A DNA stretch of 64,000 nt from Tannockella sp964372125 (GCA_964372125.1 CAYJPL010000001.1:1-64000); one strand, 5' to 3'; positions 43,118 to 52,556 are shown, numbered from the stretch's first letter. Program-made: numbers and translations. The notes: generated by a model from the letters alone, not told the origin.

Positions 43118-43744
43118 ATGAAAATACTTTGTTTTGGAGATTCTAACACATATGGGTTTAATCCTATCAACTACAGTCAGTTCCCATTTCCAATACGTTA
43201 TGCCGGTATACTTCAAGATGCACTAGATACTAACGTAAAGGTTGTAGATGAAGGCATCTGTGGATTATCCATTGTTCATCCTTCACGTGAATTAAGTGCT
43301 ATGAATCATATTGAGGATATATTAAAAAAACATAAAGAAATTGATATTATCACATTAATGCTGGGAACAAATGACTGTAACAATGATTTACAATTATGTG
43401 TACACGACATTGGGAGAAATCTAGAGATTTTAGTAAAAAAAATTCACTCAATGCCACAATACTTTGTAGAAAATAATGTTAATATCGTTATAATCGTTCC
43501 TGCACAAATAAAACCAGAAATACAAAATAAGCCAAATTACTCTTTAAATTTGGAGAGCCACCTAAAGTCTATCAAGTTATCTCCTATTTACAAAGAAGTT
43601 TGTACTAAAAATAATTGTAAATTTATAGATACTACCAATATACTATCAACAAGCCAACAAGATTACGTACACTTGGATACAACCGCTCACAAAGCTTTAG
43701 GTAATTTTCTTGCAACCAAAATAAAGGAATTTTTCAAAATATAA
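43118..43744 (+). CDS. SGNH/GDSL-family hydrolase
   Basis: A 208-residue esterase-like enzyme. Block I is ILCFGDSNTYGFNP with the nucleophilic Ser near residue 8. Block III is MLGTNDC with the oxyanion Asn. Block V is the C-terminal YVHLDTTAHKALG with the catalytic His. There is no signal peptide, so it acts in the cytoplasm, probably on acetylated sugars or a lysophospholipid-like ester. It is divergent from the LUD gene and has a GGAGGG ribosome site. Confidence 0.85.
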   Translation: MKILCFGDSNTYGFNPINYSQFPFPIRYAGILQDALDTNVKVVDEGICGLSIVHPSRELSAMNHIEDILKKHKEIDIITLMLGTNDCNNDLQLCVHDIGRNLEILVKKIHSMPQYFVENNVNIVIIVPAQIKPEIQNKPNYSLNLESHLKSIKLSPIYKEVCTKNNCKFIDTTNILSTSQQDYVHLDTTAHKALGNFLATKIKEFFKI

Positions 43745-43773
43745 ACGTATTATTATACTTATATTTTTATAAA

Positions 43774-43800
43774 ACAAAAAAGACCACATGGTCTTTTTCT
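43774..43800 (+). terminator. Terminator of the SGNH hydrolase gene
   Basis: AAAAAGACCA (43777-43786) and TGGTCTTTTT (43789-43798), with a T-rich tail on the + strand. Confidence 0.8.
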
Positions 43801-43816
43801 TTTTATAAAGTAACAT

Positions 43817-43837
43817 GTATACAATATTATTGTATAC
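43817..43837. repeat. Perfect palindrome between SGNH gene and htpG
   Basis: GTATACAAT-ATT-ATTGTATAC. There is no T-run. It is either a weak terminator for htpG, which ends at 43979, or a binding site. No gene is seen in 43800-43978. Confidence 0.4.
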
Positions 43838-43978
43838 GCATCTCAATTGTACATCAATACAGTGATGCTATCTTATTTAGTATAAAGAAAGTAATACTTT
43901 TTACATACACGAACATTTATATTAGTAACCACTTACGAAATGTATGTATGTTAGCTGTAATCTTTAATAATATTACTT

Positions 43979-45868
43979 TTATTTACTTGCATCAATCATT
44001 AATTGGCAAATACGGTTAGAGAATTCTACTGCATCTTCTACTTCGAAACCTTCAATCAATAGTGCTTGATCATATAATAATGATGCATAATCATCAACTT
44101 TATCACTATTTGTTTCATACACTTTTTGCATAGCGTTAAAGATTGGGTGGCTTGGATTAATTTCTAATATTTTTCCAGCTTTAACATCATTACCTTCTGG
44201 CATATTTGCTAGTACTTTTTCCATTTCGAATGATAGACCTTCACTACTTACTAAACAAACAGGATGAGATTTTAAACGTGTAGAAATTTTAACATCCACT
44301 ACTTTTTGTCCTAGTGATTCTTTAATCGATTCTAATAATCCTTTATTTTCCTCGACTTGTTTTTCTAATTCTTCTTTTTCAGTATCACTTGTAAGATCCA
44401 AATCACCTTGTGCAACATTTTTAAACGTCTTTTCTCCATATGATTGCATCATTTGAAAACAAAATTCATCGACATTATCAGTTAAATATAAAATATCAAA
44501 ACCTTTATCTTTTACAAGCTCAACTTGTGGTAAACTTGAAATTTTAGCATAATCTTGTCCACTTGCAAAATATACTTCTTTTTGATCTTCAGGCATTTGA
44601 TCAACATACTCTTGTAAAGTGACTAATTTTTCATTTTTGCATGAGTAATATAATAGTAAATCTTGTAGCTTGTCTTTTAACATACCATAACTATTATAAA
44701 TACCGAATTTTAATTGTAAGCCAAATGCTCCAAAAAACTCTTCATATTTTTCACGATTTTTTTTCAACATCGTTTCTAATTCTGACTGTATTTTCTTTTC
44801 AATCTTTTCACCAATATAACGAAGTTGGCGATCTTGTTGTAATATTTCACGTGAAATGTTAAGTGACAAATCTTGTGAATCAACAAGCCCTTTAACAAAA
44901 CGGAAATGCTCTGGCACAAGGTCACTTGCCTTATCCATTATAAATACACCACGTGAGTATAGTTGTAATCCTTTTTCGTAATCTTGCGAGTAGTAATTCA
45001 TTGGTGCATGACTAGGAATATATAATAACGAATCATAGCTGATTGTACCTTCAACCCTACTATGAACAGTGTGCAATGGCTCTTTAAAATCAGTAAACTT
45101 GTCTTTATAAAAATCGTTATACTCTTCTTCACTAATATCTTTTTTATTTCTTTTCCATAAAGGAATCATTGAATTTAAAGTTTTATATTCTGTTATTTCT
45201 TGATACTCTTCACTATCCTCTATTTTTTTAGAACTAGTGATATTCATTTTAATTGGATAATGTACATAATCAGAATATTTCTTTATTAATTGTTGAATAT
45301 GATTTTCATCTAAATACATATCATAATTTATATCTTCAGTATTTTCTTTTACATAAATACGAATTGTAGTCCCATAACCATTCATTGTTGTTTCTTCAAT
45401 CGTGTATCCATCACTTGCATTTGATGTCCAAATATGTGCAGTATCTTCACCATACTTTTTAGAAATAACTTCCACTTTATCCCCTATCATAAATGACGAA
45501 TAAAACCCTACTCCAAATTGTCCTATAATATCAATTTCATCATGTTCATTTTCATTTTTAAAAGCTAGAGATCCACTATTAGCAATCGTACCTAAATGTG
45601 TTTCTAATTCTTCTTGATTCATTCCAATTCCGTGATCTTTTATCATTAATACACGGTGTTCTTTATCAATTGATAAATCAATTACTAAGTCATCACGTGC
45701 AATTTGTGTAATGTTCTCTGTTAATGCTTTGTAATATAACTTATCAGTTGCATCACTTGCATTTGAAATAATTTCTCTTAAAAATATTTCCTTATTTGTA
45801 TAAATAGAATGAATCATCAAGTCTAACAGTCTTTTTGATTCTGCTTTAAATTCTTTTCTTTCTACCAT
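43979..45868 (-). CDS. htpG: Molecular chaperone HtpG (Hsp90)
   Basis: A 629-residue Hsp90. The N-terminal GHKL ATPase has REIISNASDATDKLYY, IKDHGIGMN and GQFGVGFYSSFM. The middle domain has 'VHSRVEGTISYDSLLYIPSHAPM' and the catalytic-loop Arg in LNISREILQQDRQL. A C-terminal dimerisation domain ends the protein. The length is normal. The promoter is a consensus sigma-A type with a CIRCE-like operator immediately after it, so HrcA repression and heat induction are likely. It is monocistronic. Confidence 0.96.
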   Translation of the reverse strand: MVERKEFKAESKRLLDLMIHSIYTNKEIFLREIISNASDATDKLYYKALTENITQIARDDLVIDLSIDKEHRVLMIKDHGIGMNQEELETHLGTIANSGSLAFKNENEHDEIDIIGQFGVGFYSSFMIGDKVEVISKKYGEDTAHIWTSNASDGYTIEETTMNGYGTTIRIYVKENTEDINYDMYLDENHIQQLIKKYSDYVHYPIKMNITSSKKIEDSEEYQEITEYKTLNSMIPLWKRNKKDISEEEYNDFYKDKFTDFKEPLHTVHSRVEGTISYDSLLYIPSHAPMNYYSQDYEKGLQLYSRGVFIMDKASDLVPEHFRFVKGLVDSQDLSLNISREILQQDRQLRYIGEKIEKKIQSELETMLKKNREKYEEFFGAFGLQLKFGIYNSYGMLKDKLQDLLLYYSCKNEKLVTLQEYVDQMPEDQKEVYFASGQDYAKISSLPQVELVKDKGFDILYLTDNVDEFCFQMMQSYGEKTFKNVAQGDLDLTSDTEKEELEKQVEENKGLLESIKESLGQKVVDVKISTRLKSHPVCLVSSEGLSFEMEKVLANMPEGNDVKAGKILEINPSHPIFNAMQKVYETNSDKVDDYASLLYDQALLIEGFEVEDAVEFSNRICQLMIDASK

Positions 45869-45889
45869 ATTATTCTCCTATAATTATAT

Positions 45890-45916
45890 TTAGCACTCAA
45901 AACTTTAATGTGCTAA
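45890..45916 (-). promoter_or_regulatory. CIRCE-like HrcA operator of htpG
   Basis: TTAGCACTC (45890-45898), nine bases, ATGTGCTAA (45908-45916). The consensus is TTAGCACTC-N9-GAGTGCTAA; only two bases of one arm differ. It lies between the -10 box and the start codon. Confidence 0.8.
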
Positions 45917-45920
45917 AGTA

Positions 45921-45949
45921 ATTATAATACTCACTTATATTGATGTCAA
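45921..45949 (-). promoter_or_regulatory. htpG promoter
   Basis: TTGACA (45944-45949), 17 bases, TATAAT (45921-45926): a perfect sigma-A consensus on the minus strand. The remaining sequence to 46179 is AT-rich leader of gadC with no gene seen. Confidence 0.85.
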
Positions 45950-46179
45950 CTTACAAATATAAATATATAAATATTTCTATAACTCTAATAATCCATATAG
46001 TAAATACAATTATCTATTTTAAAACTTAAGTGTATAAATTTACATACTTTTACACCACTATTATCATAAAAAGACTTTATATACTTACTTTTTATCACAT
46101 GAATAGTCTATGACATATATAAATGATATTATATTTTTAGGGAATAAAAATTGTTTCCATCGCATAAAGGAGGGATATA

Positions 46180-47559
46180 ATGAATAAGAAAATGTCATTA
46201 TTTTCATTTTTTTCATTTACATCAGCAATGGTATTAAGTGTGTATGTTTATCCAACATTTGCACTTTCAGGAGTTACTTTAATTTTCTTTATGTTAGTTA
46301 GTATTCTATTTTGGTTTTTGCCAACTGCACTATGTAGTGCGGAAATGGCAAGTGTAACAAAATGGAGTAGTGGTGGATTGTTTACATGGGTAGATGAAAC
46401 ACTTGGTCGTAAATGGGCATTTTGTGCAGTCTTTTATCAATGGTTTCAAGTTACAATAGGATTTGTATCGATGTTATATTTTATAGTTGGGATGATTTCT
46501 GTTGCATTCAATTTATCAATAGTTAATCAAGATCCAATTATAAAACTAGTTGTGATGCTTAGTGTATTTTACTTTGTAACATTTCTGCAATTGTTTGGTA
46601 ATAGAATCACATCTATCATTTCAAAGTCTGGTCTTATTTTGGGAGTAATATTACCTGTTATCATTTTAGTTAGCGGGGGTATTTTTTATGTACAAAGTGG
46701 TGGTGAAATAATGACTTCCCTGTCTATAAGTGACCTTGTTCCTAATATCCAGTCGCTAAATAGCTTTGTGACCTTTTCCTCATTTATTCTTGCATATTTA
46801 GGAATTGAAGCATCCGCAGTGCAAATTCAAAACCTAAATAATGGGAAAAAGAATTATCCAAAAGTAATGGTTTATTTTTGTGTTTTTTCATTGATTGTTA
46901 ATATTTTTGCAGGTTTAACAATTTCATTTGTTGTAAATTCATCAAGTATAAGTTTGAATACTGGAATGACCCAGGCACTTACAAATATCTTTACAAGGAT
47001 TGCTCCTTCATTGATTATTCTAGTTAATATAGTAGCATTTATTTTAACATTTAGTACGATTGCAAAAATAAGTACATGGATTGTTGCTCCTAGTAAAGAA
47101 TTGTATATATGTGTAGAAAAAAAATTACTTCCTAGTTTTTTTGACAAAAAAAATAAACATGATGTGCCAACACGTATTTTATTAATGCAAACAATAGTAA
47201 CTACATTTTGGTGTATTATCATTACACTAGTATTTGATGGAAATAACTTAGCGTTTATGCTTTCTTTAGCGCTAACAGTTATTGTATATTTATTTGCATA
47301 TTTGCTTATGTACCTTGCATATTTCAAAGTACAAAAACTTAATGTACAAAGAGCTTATCTATTAAATAAACATCGTTCTATTCGCATGCTTTATGCTAGT
47401 ATTGGATTTATAACAACATCATTTACATTATTGATATCGTTTATTCCTCCATCTCAGTTTAGTTATGAAATGGAGATAGAATATTTAGTTTTATTAGTTG
47501 TTAGTAGCGTATTTATATTTATTTTACCCTTATTATTATTTAAAATGAAAAAGGAGTAG
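46180..47559 (+). CDS. gadC: GadC-like glutamate:GABA antiporter (APC family)
   Basis: A 459-residue APC-superfamily permease with about twelve spans, beginning MSLFSFFSFTSAMVLSVYVY. 'KWSSGGLFTWVDETLGRKWA' and 'YLGIEASAVQIQNLNNGKKNYPK' are typical of GadC. It would import glutamate and export GABA, consuming a proton per cycle with the decarboxylase encoded 3 bases downstream. It ends soon after the last span (LPLLLFKMKKE). The long C-terminal plug that closes E. coli GadC at neutral pH is missing, so pH control must differ. The GGAGGG ribosome site is strong. Confidence 0.85.
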   Translation: MNKKMSLFSFFSFTSAMVLSVYVYPTFALSGVTLIFFMLVSILFWFLPTALCSAEMASVTKWSSGGLFTWVDETLGRKWAFCAVFYQWFQVTIGFVSMLYFIVGMISVAFNLSIVNQDPIIKLVVMLSVFYFVTFLQLFGNRITSIISKSGLILGVILPVIILVSGGIFYVQSGGEIMTSLSISDLVPNIQSLNSFVTFSSFILAYLGIEASAVQIQNLNNGKKNYPKVMVYFCVFSLIVNIFAGLTISFVVNSSSISLNTGMTQALTNIFTRIAPSLIILVNIVAFILTFSTIAKISTWIVAPSKELYICVEKKLLPSFFDKKNKHDVPTRILLMQTIVTTFWCIIITLVFDGNNLAFMLSLALTVIVYLFAYLLMYLAYFKVQKLNVQRAYLLNKHRSIRMLYASIGFITTSFTLLISFIPPSQFSYEMEIEYLVLLVVSSVFIFILPLLLFKMKKE

Positions 47560-47562
47560 TAT

Positions 47563-48924
47563 ATGGAAACAAAAAAATATGTTCCTTTATTTGGAGAGGA
47601 ATTAGAAGATGAAGGATTACCTAAAGAAAAAATACCGAGCGATTCAATATCACCGGATTTAGCTTATCGTATGGTAGAAGATTACTTATTAGATGAAGGC
47701 AATGCAAGGATGAACCTTGCAACATTTTGTCAAACCTATATGGAAAAAGAAGCTGTAGAAATAATGAAGTCTACTTTAGAAAAAAATGCAATCGATAAAT
47801 CTGAGTATCCTAAAACTGCAAAAATAGAACAAATATGTATTTCAATGTTGGCGAATTTGTGGTCTACTTCAAAGGATGATGACTATATTGGGACATCAAC
47901 TGTTGGCTCATCAGAAGCTTGTATGTTAGCTGGGGTTGCAATGAAATTTCGTTGGCGAGATAACGCAATTAAAAATGGTATTGATATGACTAAAAAGCCT
48001 AATATTATCATGAGTTCAGGATATCAGGTGTGTTGGGAAAAATTTTGTACGTACTTTGATGTAGAGTTACGTGAAATACCAATAGATGAAAAAAACATGT
48101 CTTTAAATATTGATGCTGCGCTTTCAAACATTGATGAATATACAATAGGTATCGTTGGTATACTTGGTATAACATACACTGGAAAATATGATGATATAGA
48201 AATGTTAGATAAAGCATTAGCTACATTTAACAAGTCACGACAATATCCTATATGTATACATGTGGATGGTGCATCTGGGGCAATGTTTGCACCATTTGTA
48301 GATGAAAAATTACGATGGGATTTTTCATTGAAGCATGTTATATCTATAAGTACATCGGGACATAAATATGGATTAGTATATCCAGGTATTGGTTGGGTTA
48401 TATGGAAAGATAAACAATATTTACCTAAGGAACTTATTTTTGATGTGAGTTATTTAGGTGGTACTATGCCTACCATAGCAATTAATTTTTCTCGTAGTGC
48501 AAGTCAAATTATTGGACAATATTATATGTTTGTACGATATGGTTTTGATGGTTATAAGAGCATACATCAACATTCTAAAAATATCGCTATGTATTTATCT
48601 TCTAAAATTGAAAGTATCGGTCAGTTTGAAATTATAAATAATGGTGAAAATTTACCAATAGTCTGTTATAAGCTAAAGGATGGAATTACAAGAACATGGA
48701 CACTATACGATTTATCTGATCGCTTACTAATGAAAGGATGGCAAGTACCAAGCTACCCTTTACCTATTGATTTGTCATCTGTAATTATACAACGATTTGT
48801 ATGTAGAGCCGACTTGGGAAAAGATATGGCTAGTCAACTGATACAAGACATTGAAGACGCAATCACATATTTTGAAAGTAAAGATGAAGATAAACATCCT
48901 AAATCTTATGGATTTACACACTAA
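47563..48924 (+). CDS. gadB: Glutamate decarboxylase
   Basis: A 453-residue PLP enzyme converting glutamate to GABA and CO2. The PLP lysine lies in STSGHKYGLVYPGIGW near residue 268, the Asp pairing with the cofactor in CIHVDGASGAMFAPF near 227, and 'GSSEACMLAGVAMKFRWR' near 120 is characteristic. The N-terminus (PLFGEELEDEGLPKEKIPSD) is that of bacterial GadB. With gadC it forms the acid-resistance system. Confidence 0.95.
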   Translation: METKKYVPLFGEELEDEGLPKEKIPSDSISPDLAYRMVEDYLLDEGNARMNLATFCQTYMEKEAVEIMKSTLEKNAIDKSEYPKTAKIEQICISMLANLWSTSKDDDYIGTSTVGSSEACMLAGVAMKFRWRDNAIKNGIDMTKKPNIIMSSGYQVCWEKFCTYFDVELREIPIDEKNMSLNIDAALSNIDEYTIGIVGILGITYTGKYDDIEMLDKALATFNKSRQYPICIHVDGASGAMFAPFVDEKLRWDFSLKHVISISTSGHKYGLVYPGIGWVIWKDKQYLPKELIFDVSYLGGTMPTIAINFSRSASQIIGQYYMFVRYGFDGYKSIHQHSKNIAMYLSSKIESIGQFEIINNGENLPIVCYKLKDGITRTWTLYDLSDRLLMKGWQVPSYPLPIDLSSVIIQRFVCRADLGKDMASQLIQDIEDAITYFESKDEDKHPKSYGFTH

Positions 48925-49068
48925 AATACATTTTATATCATGTTTTACAGTTCATTAGAATGTAACTATGATGTATAAATTACAGTGTTGTTGCAATTAA
49001 TTTAATACATTAACCAAAACTCCAAGTATAAGGTACTACTTAGAAAATAAAGTAAAATAAAAAAATAT

Positions 49069-49097
49069 TTGACAAAATATTTTTAATGTATTAGTAT
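49069..49097 (+). promoter_or_regulatory. Promoter of the metNIQ transcript
   Basis: TTGACA (49069-49074), 17 bases, TAGTAT (49092-49097), just upstream of the T-box leader. The 48925-49068 stretch holds no other recognised feature. Confidence 0.75.
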
Positions 49098-49103
49098 TAT
49101 TGT

Positions 49104-49352
49104 AACGACATTGATAAGAAGAGTAACAATTTTGATTCTTACTAGAGAGTGCTTGGTTGGTGGAAAAGCATAAGATAGAAAATGTGAAGATGGTCTTGGA
49201 GTCTTGTAGGTGATAGGTAGTCTACAACGGGTGCAACCGTTATATTGCTAGAGTATGGTAGTACTCGATGAGGTTATTGTTGTAAAGCAATAATGAATTA
49301 AGGTGGTAACACGGGTTATATCTCGTCCTTTTATATAAGGGCGAGTTTTTTT
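49104..49352 (+). ncRNA. T-box leader of metNIQ
   Basis: Stem I begins with an AGTA element (49131-49134) and contains CTAGAGAGTGC and TTGGTGGAAAAGCA. On the 3' side of the specifier loop come AAAATGTGAAG and, seven bases on, TTGGAG. The T-box core is AAGGTGGTAACACGGG (about 49300-49315). The terminator stem CTCGTCCTT/AAGGGCGAG (49322-49330, 49337-49345) is followed by seven T's. The specifier may be ATG (Met). The triplet in the position directly before GAA would be TGT (Cys). The UGGU bulge calls for a discriminator A, which fits tRNA-Met, not tRNA-Cys, so methionine is favoured. Confidence 0.9.
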
Positions 49353-49375
49353 ATTTTTTCAAAAGGAGGATTATA

Positions 49376-50395
49376 ATGATTACATTTACAAACGTATCAA
49401 AAGCCTTTAAAACTAGTAAAGGTTTAATACATGCAGTTGATGATGTTTCGCTAGAAATAAATGATGGTGAGATATTTGGAATAATTGGCTATAGTGGTGC
49501 AGGTAAAAGTACCCTACTTCGAGTTATTAATCAACTTGAAATTCAAGATAGTGGTTCTGTTGAAATCGATGGCGTAAGTATTGAAAAACTATCTAAAAAA
49601 CAATTATTAAAACAACGTTGCCAAATTGGGATGATATTTCAACACTTTAACTTACTTTGGTCACGTACAGTGTTTGAGAACATCGCACTACCGTTAGAAC
49701 TTGCAGGTGTAAATAAAAAAGATCAAATTACTAAAGTTAATGAATTAATTGATCTAGTTGGATTACAAGGAAAACAAGATAGTTACCCAAGTAATTTATC
49801 TGGTGGACAAAAACAACGTGTTGCAATTGCAAGAGCCCTTGCTAATGATCCAAAGATACTTCTTTGTGATGAAGCAACAAGTGCATTAGACCCCCAAACT
49901 ACTGAAGCCATTTTAGATTTATTAAAGGAGATTAACTCACGTCTTAAAATCACAATTGTATTGATAACACACCAAATGGAAGTAGTATCTAAACTATGTC
50001 ATAAAGTTGCAGTTATGGTTGATGGTAAAGTTGTAGAAGTGAATTCTGTGGATGATATATTCACAAACCCAACACACGATGCAACAAAAAGGTTTGTAAA
50101 AACTATGAATCACGTTGTTGAAGAAAAAGATTTAATAAAAACCTTAAAAACAGTGTATAAAGATGGAGGCTTACTGCGATTAACATTCAATGAAGAAATT
50201 GCAAAAGAGCCGATTATGGCATCAATATTCAAAACAACCGATATGGAAATTAGTATCGTTCATGCAAACCTGACAAATACACTAACTTCATCGTTTGGTG
50301 TCATGTATGTCTTTGTTGCAAACAATAACAATAATGACATTAATACATTAATTGATAAGTTAATCGATAAAAAAGTAATTGTGGAGGTGATATAG
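49376..50395 (+). CDS. metN: Methionine ABC importer ATPase MetN
   Basis: A 339-residue ATPase with Walker A GYSGAGKST (39-47), Q-loop FQHFNLLWSRTVFEN, signature LSGGQKQR, Walker B ILLCDEATSALD and H-loop ITHQMEVV. The C-terminal ~85 residues are the NIL ligand-sensing domain, which lets intracellular methionine inhibit transport. The permease gene begins on the base after its stop. Confidence 0.94.
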   Translation: MITFTNVSKAFKTSKGLIHAVDDVSLEINDGEIFGIIGYSGAGKSTLLRVINQLEIQDSGSVEIDGVSIEKLSKKQLLKQRCQIGMIFQHFNLLWSRTVFENIALPLELAGVNKKDQITKVNELIDLVGLQGKQDSYPSNLSGGQKQRVAIARALANDPKILLCDEATSALDPQTTEAILDLLKEINSRLKITIVLITHQMEVVSKLCHKVAVMVDGKVVEVNSVDDIFTNPTHDATKRFVKTMNHVVEEKDLIKTLKTVYKDGGLLRLTFNEEIAKEPIMASIFKTTDMEISIVHANLTNTLTSSFGVMYVFVANNNNNDINTLIDKLIDKKVIVEVI

Positions 50396-51052
50396 ATGTT
50401 TGGAAATATTGATATTGAGAGTATGATTACTGCAATACAGGAAACTGTTTATATGACTTTTGCATCGCTTATCGTTGCAGTCATACTAGGTTTATTATTA
50501 GGTATGTTTGTATATATTACACAAAAAGGTGGATTGCTGGAATGTGCATGGCTAAACAAATTATTGGATTTACTAATTAATATACTTCGTTCTGTACCAT
50601 ATATTATATTATTAATTCTAATGATGGATGTTACAAAACTTCTTGTGGGTACAACACTTGGTGCATCAGCAGCACTGCCATCACTAATTGTATCAAGTGC
50701 CCCGTTCTACGCGCGAATGTGTGTTATTGCATTAAATGAAGTAGATAAAGGCGTTATCGAGGCAAGTAAAGCGATGGGTGCTAGTAATTTACAGATTATT
50801 AAAAAAGTATTAATACCAGAAGCTAAGCCAGCATTGATTTCAAGTATCACCGTAATGGCAGTATCACTTGTGGGTTATACAGCTATGGCGGGTGCAATTG
50901 GTTCTGGAGGCCTTGGGAATTTAGCGTATTTATATGGAGCTGTACGTGGAAATCAAGAAGTTACGTATTTAGCTACATTTTTAATACTAATTATTGTCTT
51001 TATCATTCAAGGTATCGGCGATTACATTGTTAAAAAAACAGATAAGAGATAA
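50396..51052 (+). CDS. metI: Methionine ABC importer permease MetI
   Basis: A 218-residue five-span permease. The EAA-type loop contacting the ATPase reads VIEASKAMGASNLQIIKKVL, followed by 'GYTAMAGAIGSGGLGNLA', a MetI hallmark. It is translationally coupled to metN and lies 13 bases before metQ. Confidence 0.94.
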   Translation: MFGNIDIESMITAIQETVYMTFASLIVAVILGLLLGMFVYITQKGGLLECAWLNKLLDLLINILRSVPYIILLILMMDVTKLLVGTTLGASAALPSLIVSSAPFYARMCVIALNEVDKGVIEASKAMGASNLQIIKKVLIPEAKPALISSITVMAVSLVGYTAMAGAIGSGGLGNLAYLYGAVRGNQEVTYLATFLILIIVFIIQGIGDYIVKKTDKR

Positions 51053-51065
51053 GAGGAGAAAGAAA

Positions 51066-51896
51066 ATGAAAAAATTTATCAAATTAAGTGCAATAGCACT
51101 AGCAGCAGCAGTATTAACAGGGTGTGGAGCTTCATCTAGTGATGAAGACACAATTAAAGTATCAGCTACACTAGAACCACATGCAACAATTTTAGAGGCA
51201 GCTGCCCCTATTCTAGAAGAAAAATATGGATACAAGTTAGATGTGACTGTATTAGATGATTATTTAATCTTCAACCGTTCATTAAATGATGGTGAAGTGG
51301 ATGCAAACTTCTTCCAACATTTACCTTATTTTGAAGGTGAAGTTGAGCAATACGGATATGATATTGTAAATGCAGGTGGGATACATATTGAACCATTTGG
51401 AATTTATTCAAAAGAATACACTGATGTAAGTCAAGTAAAAGATGGTGATACAGTTATCATTTCTAACTCAGTAGCTGATAACGGACGTATTTTATCTATA
51501 CTTGCTTCAAAAGGATTAATTGTATTACCAGAAGGTAAAGATATATTAGACATTACAATCAGTGATATTGATAATGAAACAAACAATCCAAAAGGATTAA
51601 AATTTGTTGAAATTAAACCTGAATTACTTGTAAATGCTTATAATAATGATGAAGGTCAATTAGTTGCAATTAACGGTAACTATGCAATTCAAGGTGGCTT
51701 AAACCCTGTTAATGATTCTATCATTTTAGAAGAAGCTACTCAAGATAATCCATATGTAAACATTGTTGCAACAACTTCTGAATTACAAGATGATGAAAAG
51801 GTTAAAGCACTAGTTGAAGTATTACAATCTGAAGAAATTCAAGAATTCATTAGTGAAGAATATAGTAATGGATCAGTAATTCCTGCTGTAAAATAA
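51066..51896 (+). CDS. metQ: MetQ/NlpA-family substrate-binding lipoprotein
   Basis: A 276-residue lipoprotein binding D/L-methionine or a related ligand. The signal sequence (FIKLSAIALAAAVLTGCGAS) ends in the lipobox LTGC. NlpA-family features follow: ATLEPHATILEAAAPILEEK, 'DANFFQHLPYFE' and 'AINGNYAIQGGL'. The frame opens inside metI at 50994, but the GAGGAGA site before 51066 and the signal peptide fix the start. Confidence 0.94.
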   Translation: MKKFIKLSAIALAAAVLTGCGASSSDEDTIKVSATLEPHATILEAAAPILEEKYGYKLDVTVLDDYLIFNRSLNDGEVDANFFQHLPYFEGEVEQYGYDIVNAGGIHIEPFGIYSKEYTDVSQVKDGDTVIISNSVADNGRILSILASKGLIVLPEGKDILDITISDIDNETNNPKGLKFVEIKPELLVNAYNNDEGQLVAINGNYAIQGGLNPVNDSIILEEATQDNPYVNIVATTSELQDDEKVKALVEVLQSEEIQEFISEEYSNGSVIPAVK

Positions 51897-51903
51897 TTGT
51901 ATT

Positions 51904-51933
51904 TGAAAAGAATGACATGTGTCATTCTTTTTT
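51904..51933. terminator. Terminator of metNIQ, probably bidirectional
   Basis: AAAAGAATGAC (51906-51916) and GTCATTCTTTT (51921-51931), with an extended T-run on the + strand and TTTT on the minus strand. Confidence 0.88.
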
Positions 51934-51949
51934 TTTAACAAATTGTGTA

Positions 51950-52405
51950 TTATCCAAAAAAATAAATAGTTATCCCAAATATGAAACATAATATACCGAT
52001 AAGTTGCACTTGTAATACATTAATTTTTTTTCTTTTTCGAATAAAAGCATACAAATCCTCATCACAGAAGTGAAATATATAATTTATCTTTTTTCCATCT
52101 AGATAGAACCCTTTCTGGGATGGAATATCCCAGTAGTAAATCTCTTTCTTTGTTCCAAGTTTCAATAGTGTTTGCTTTTCAGGTTTAAAGGTAGCCTTTG
52201 TAAAATAGTCATCTAAAGCAAGTTGAGTATTACCATATTCATCAACAAATTCAACCATTCTTCTATTAAATTCTACCCTACGTATTGTAGCCATTGTCAC
52301 ATTATATTTTGTATAGTCTTTATTATTATCATACTTAATTATTTTTGCATATTTAAAGCATAGTAATCCAAAAAATGTAAATAAAATTGTTCCTATTACA
52401 TTCAT
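51950..52405 (-). CDS. Two-span membrane protein, DUF3592-like, unknown function
   Basis: A 151-residue protein with an N-terminal span (~3-21), a soluble, beta-rich middle with the pattern 'VEFVDEYGNTQLALDDYF' ... 'LKLGTKKEIYYWDIP', and a C-terminal span (~130-148). The layout is like that of DUF3592 proteins. GGGGGAA before the ATG at 52405 makes it the start rather than the one 18 bases upstream. No partner gene suggests its role. Confidence 0.6.
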   Translation of the reverse strand: MNVIGTILFTFFGLLCFKYAKIIKYDNNKDYTKYNVTMATIRRVEFNRRMVEFVDEYGNTQLALDDYFTKATFKPEKQTLLKLGTKKEIYYWDIPSQKGFYLDGKKINYIFHFCDEDLYAFIRKRKKINVLQVQLIGILCFIFGITIYFFG

Positions 52406-52480
52406 ATAGTTCCCCCTATCCACTTAGTTATATATTATATCATCAAACTTTTTATAATCAAGCAATCATAAAACTGAGTA

Positions 52481-52517
52481 TGTAAAAAGATATGAATACA
52501 ATACTCATTCATATCTT
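52481..52517 (-). terminator. Terminator of the first GH1 gene
   Basis: AAGATATGAAT (52487-52497) and ATTCATATCTT (52507-52517) form an 11-bp stem; T's follow on the minus strand. Confidence 0.8.
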
Positions 52518-52556
52518 ATTTATATTAATTTAGCTTACAGGTTGATTAATTTACTA

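Noticed and set aside
43817..43837. Palindrome as the htpG terminator
   Set aside because: It lacks a T-run and is 140 bases from the stop codon; kept only as a repeat.
49185..49195. Cys (TGT) and Asn (AAT) as firm T-box specifiers of the two leaders
   Set aside because: They occupy the place just before GAA, but the UGGU bulges predict discriminator A, which does not fit the usual tRNA-Cys or tRNA-Asn. Left undecided.
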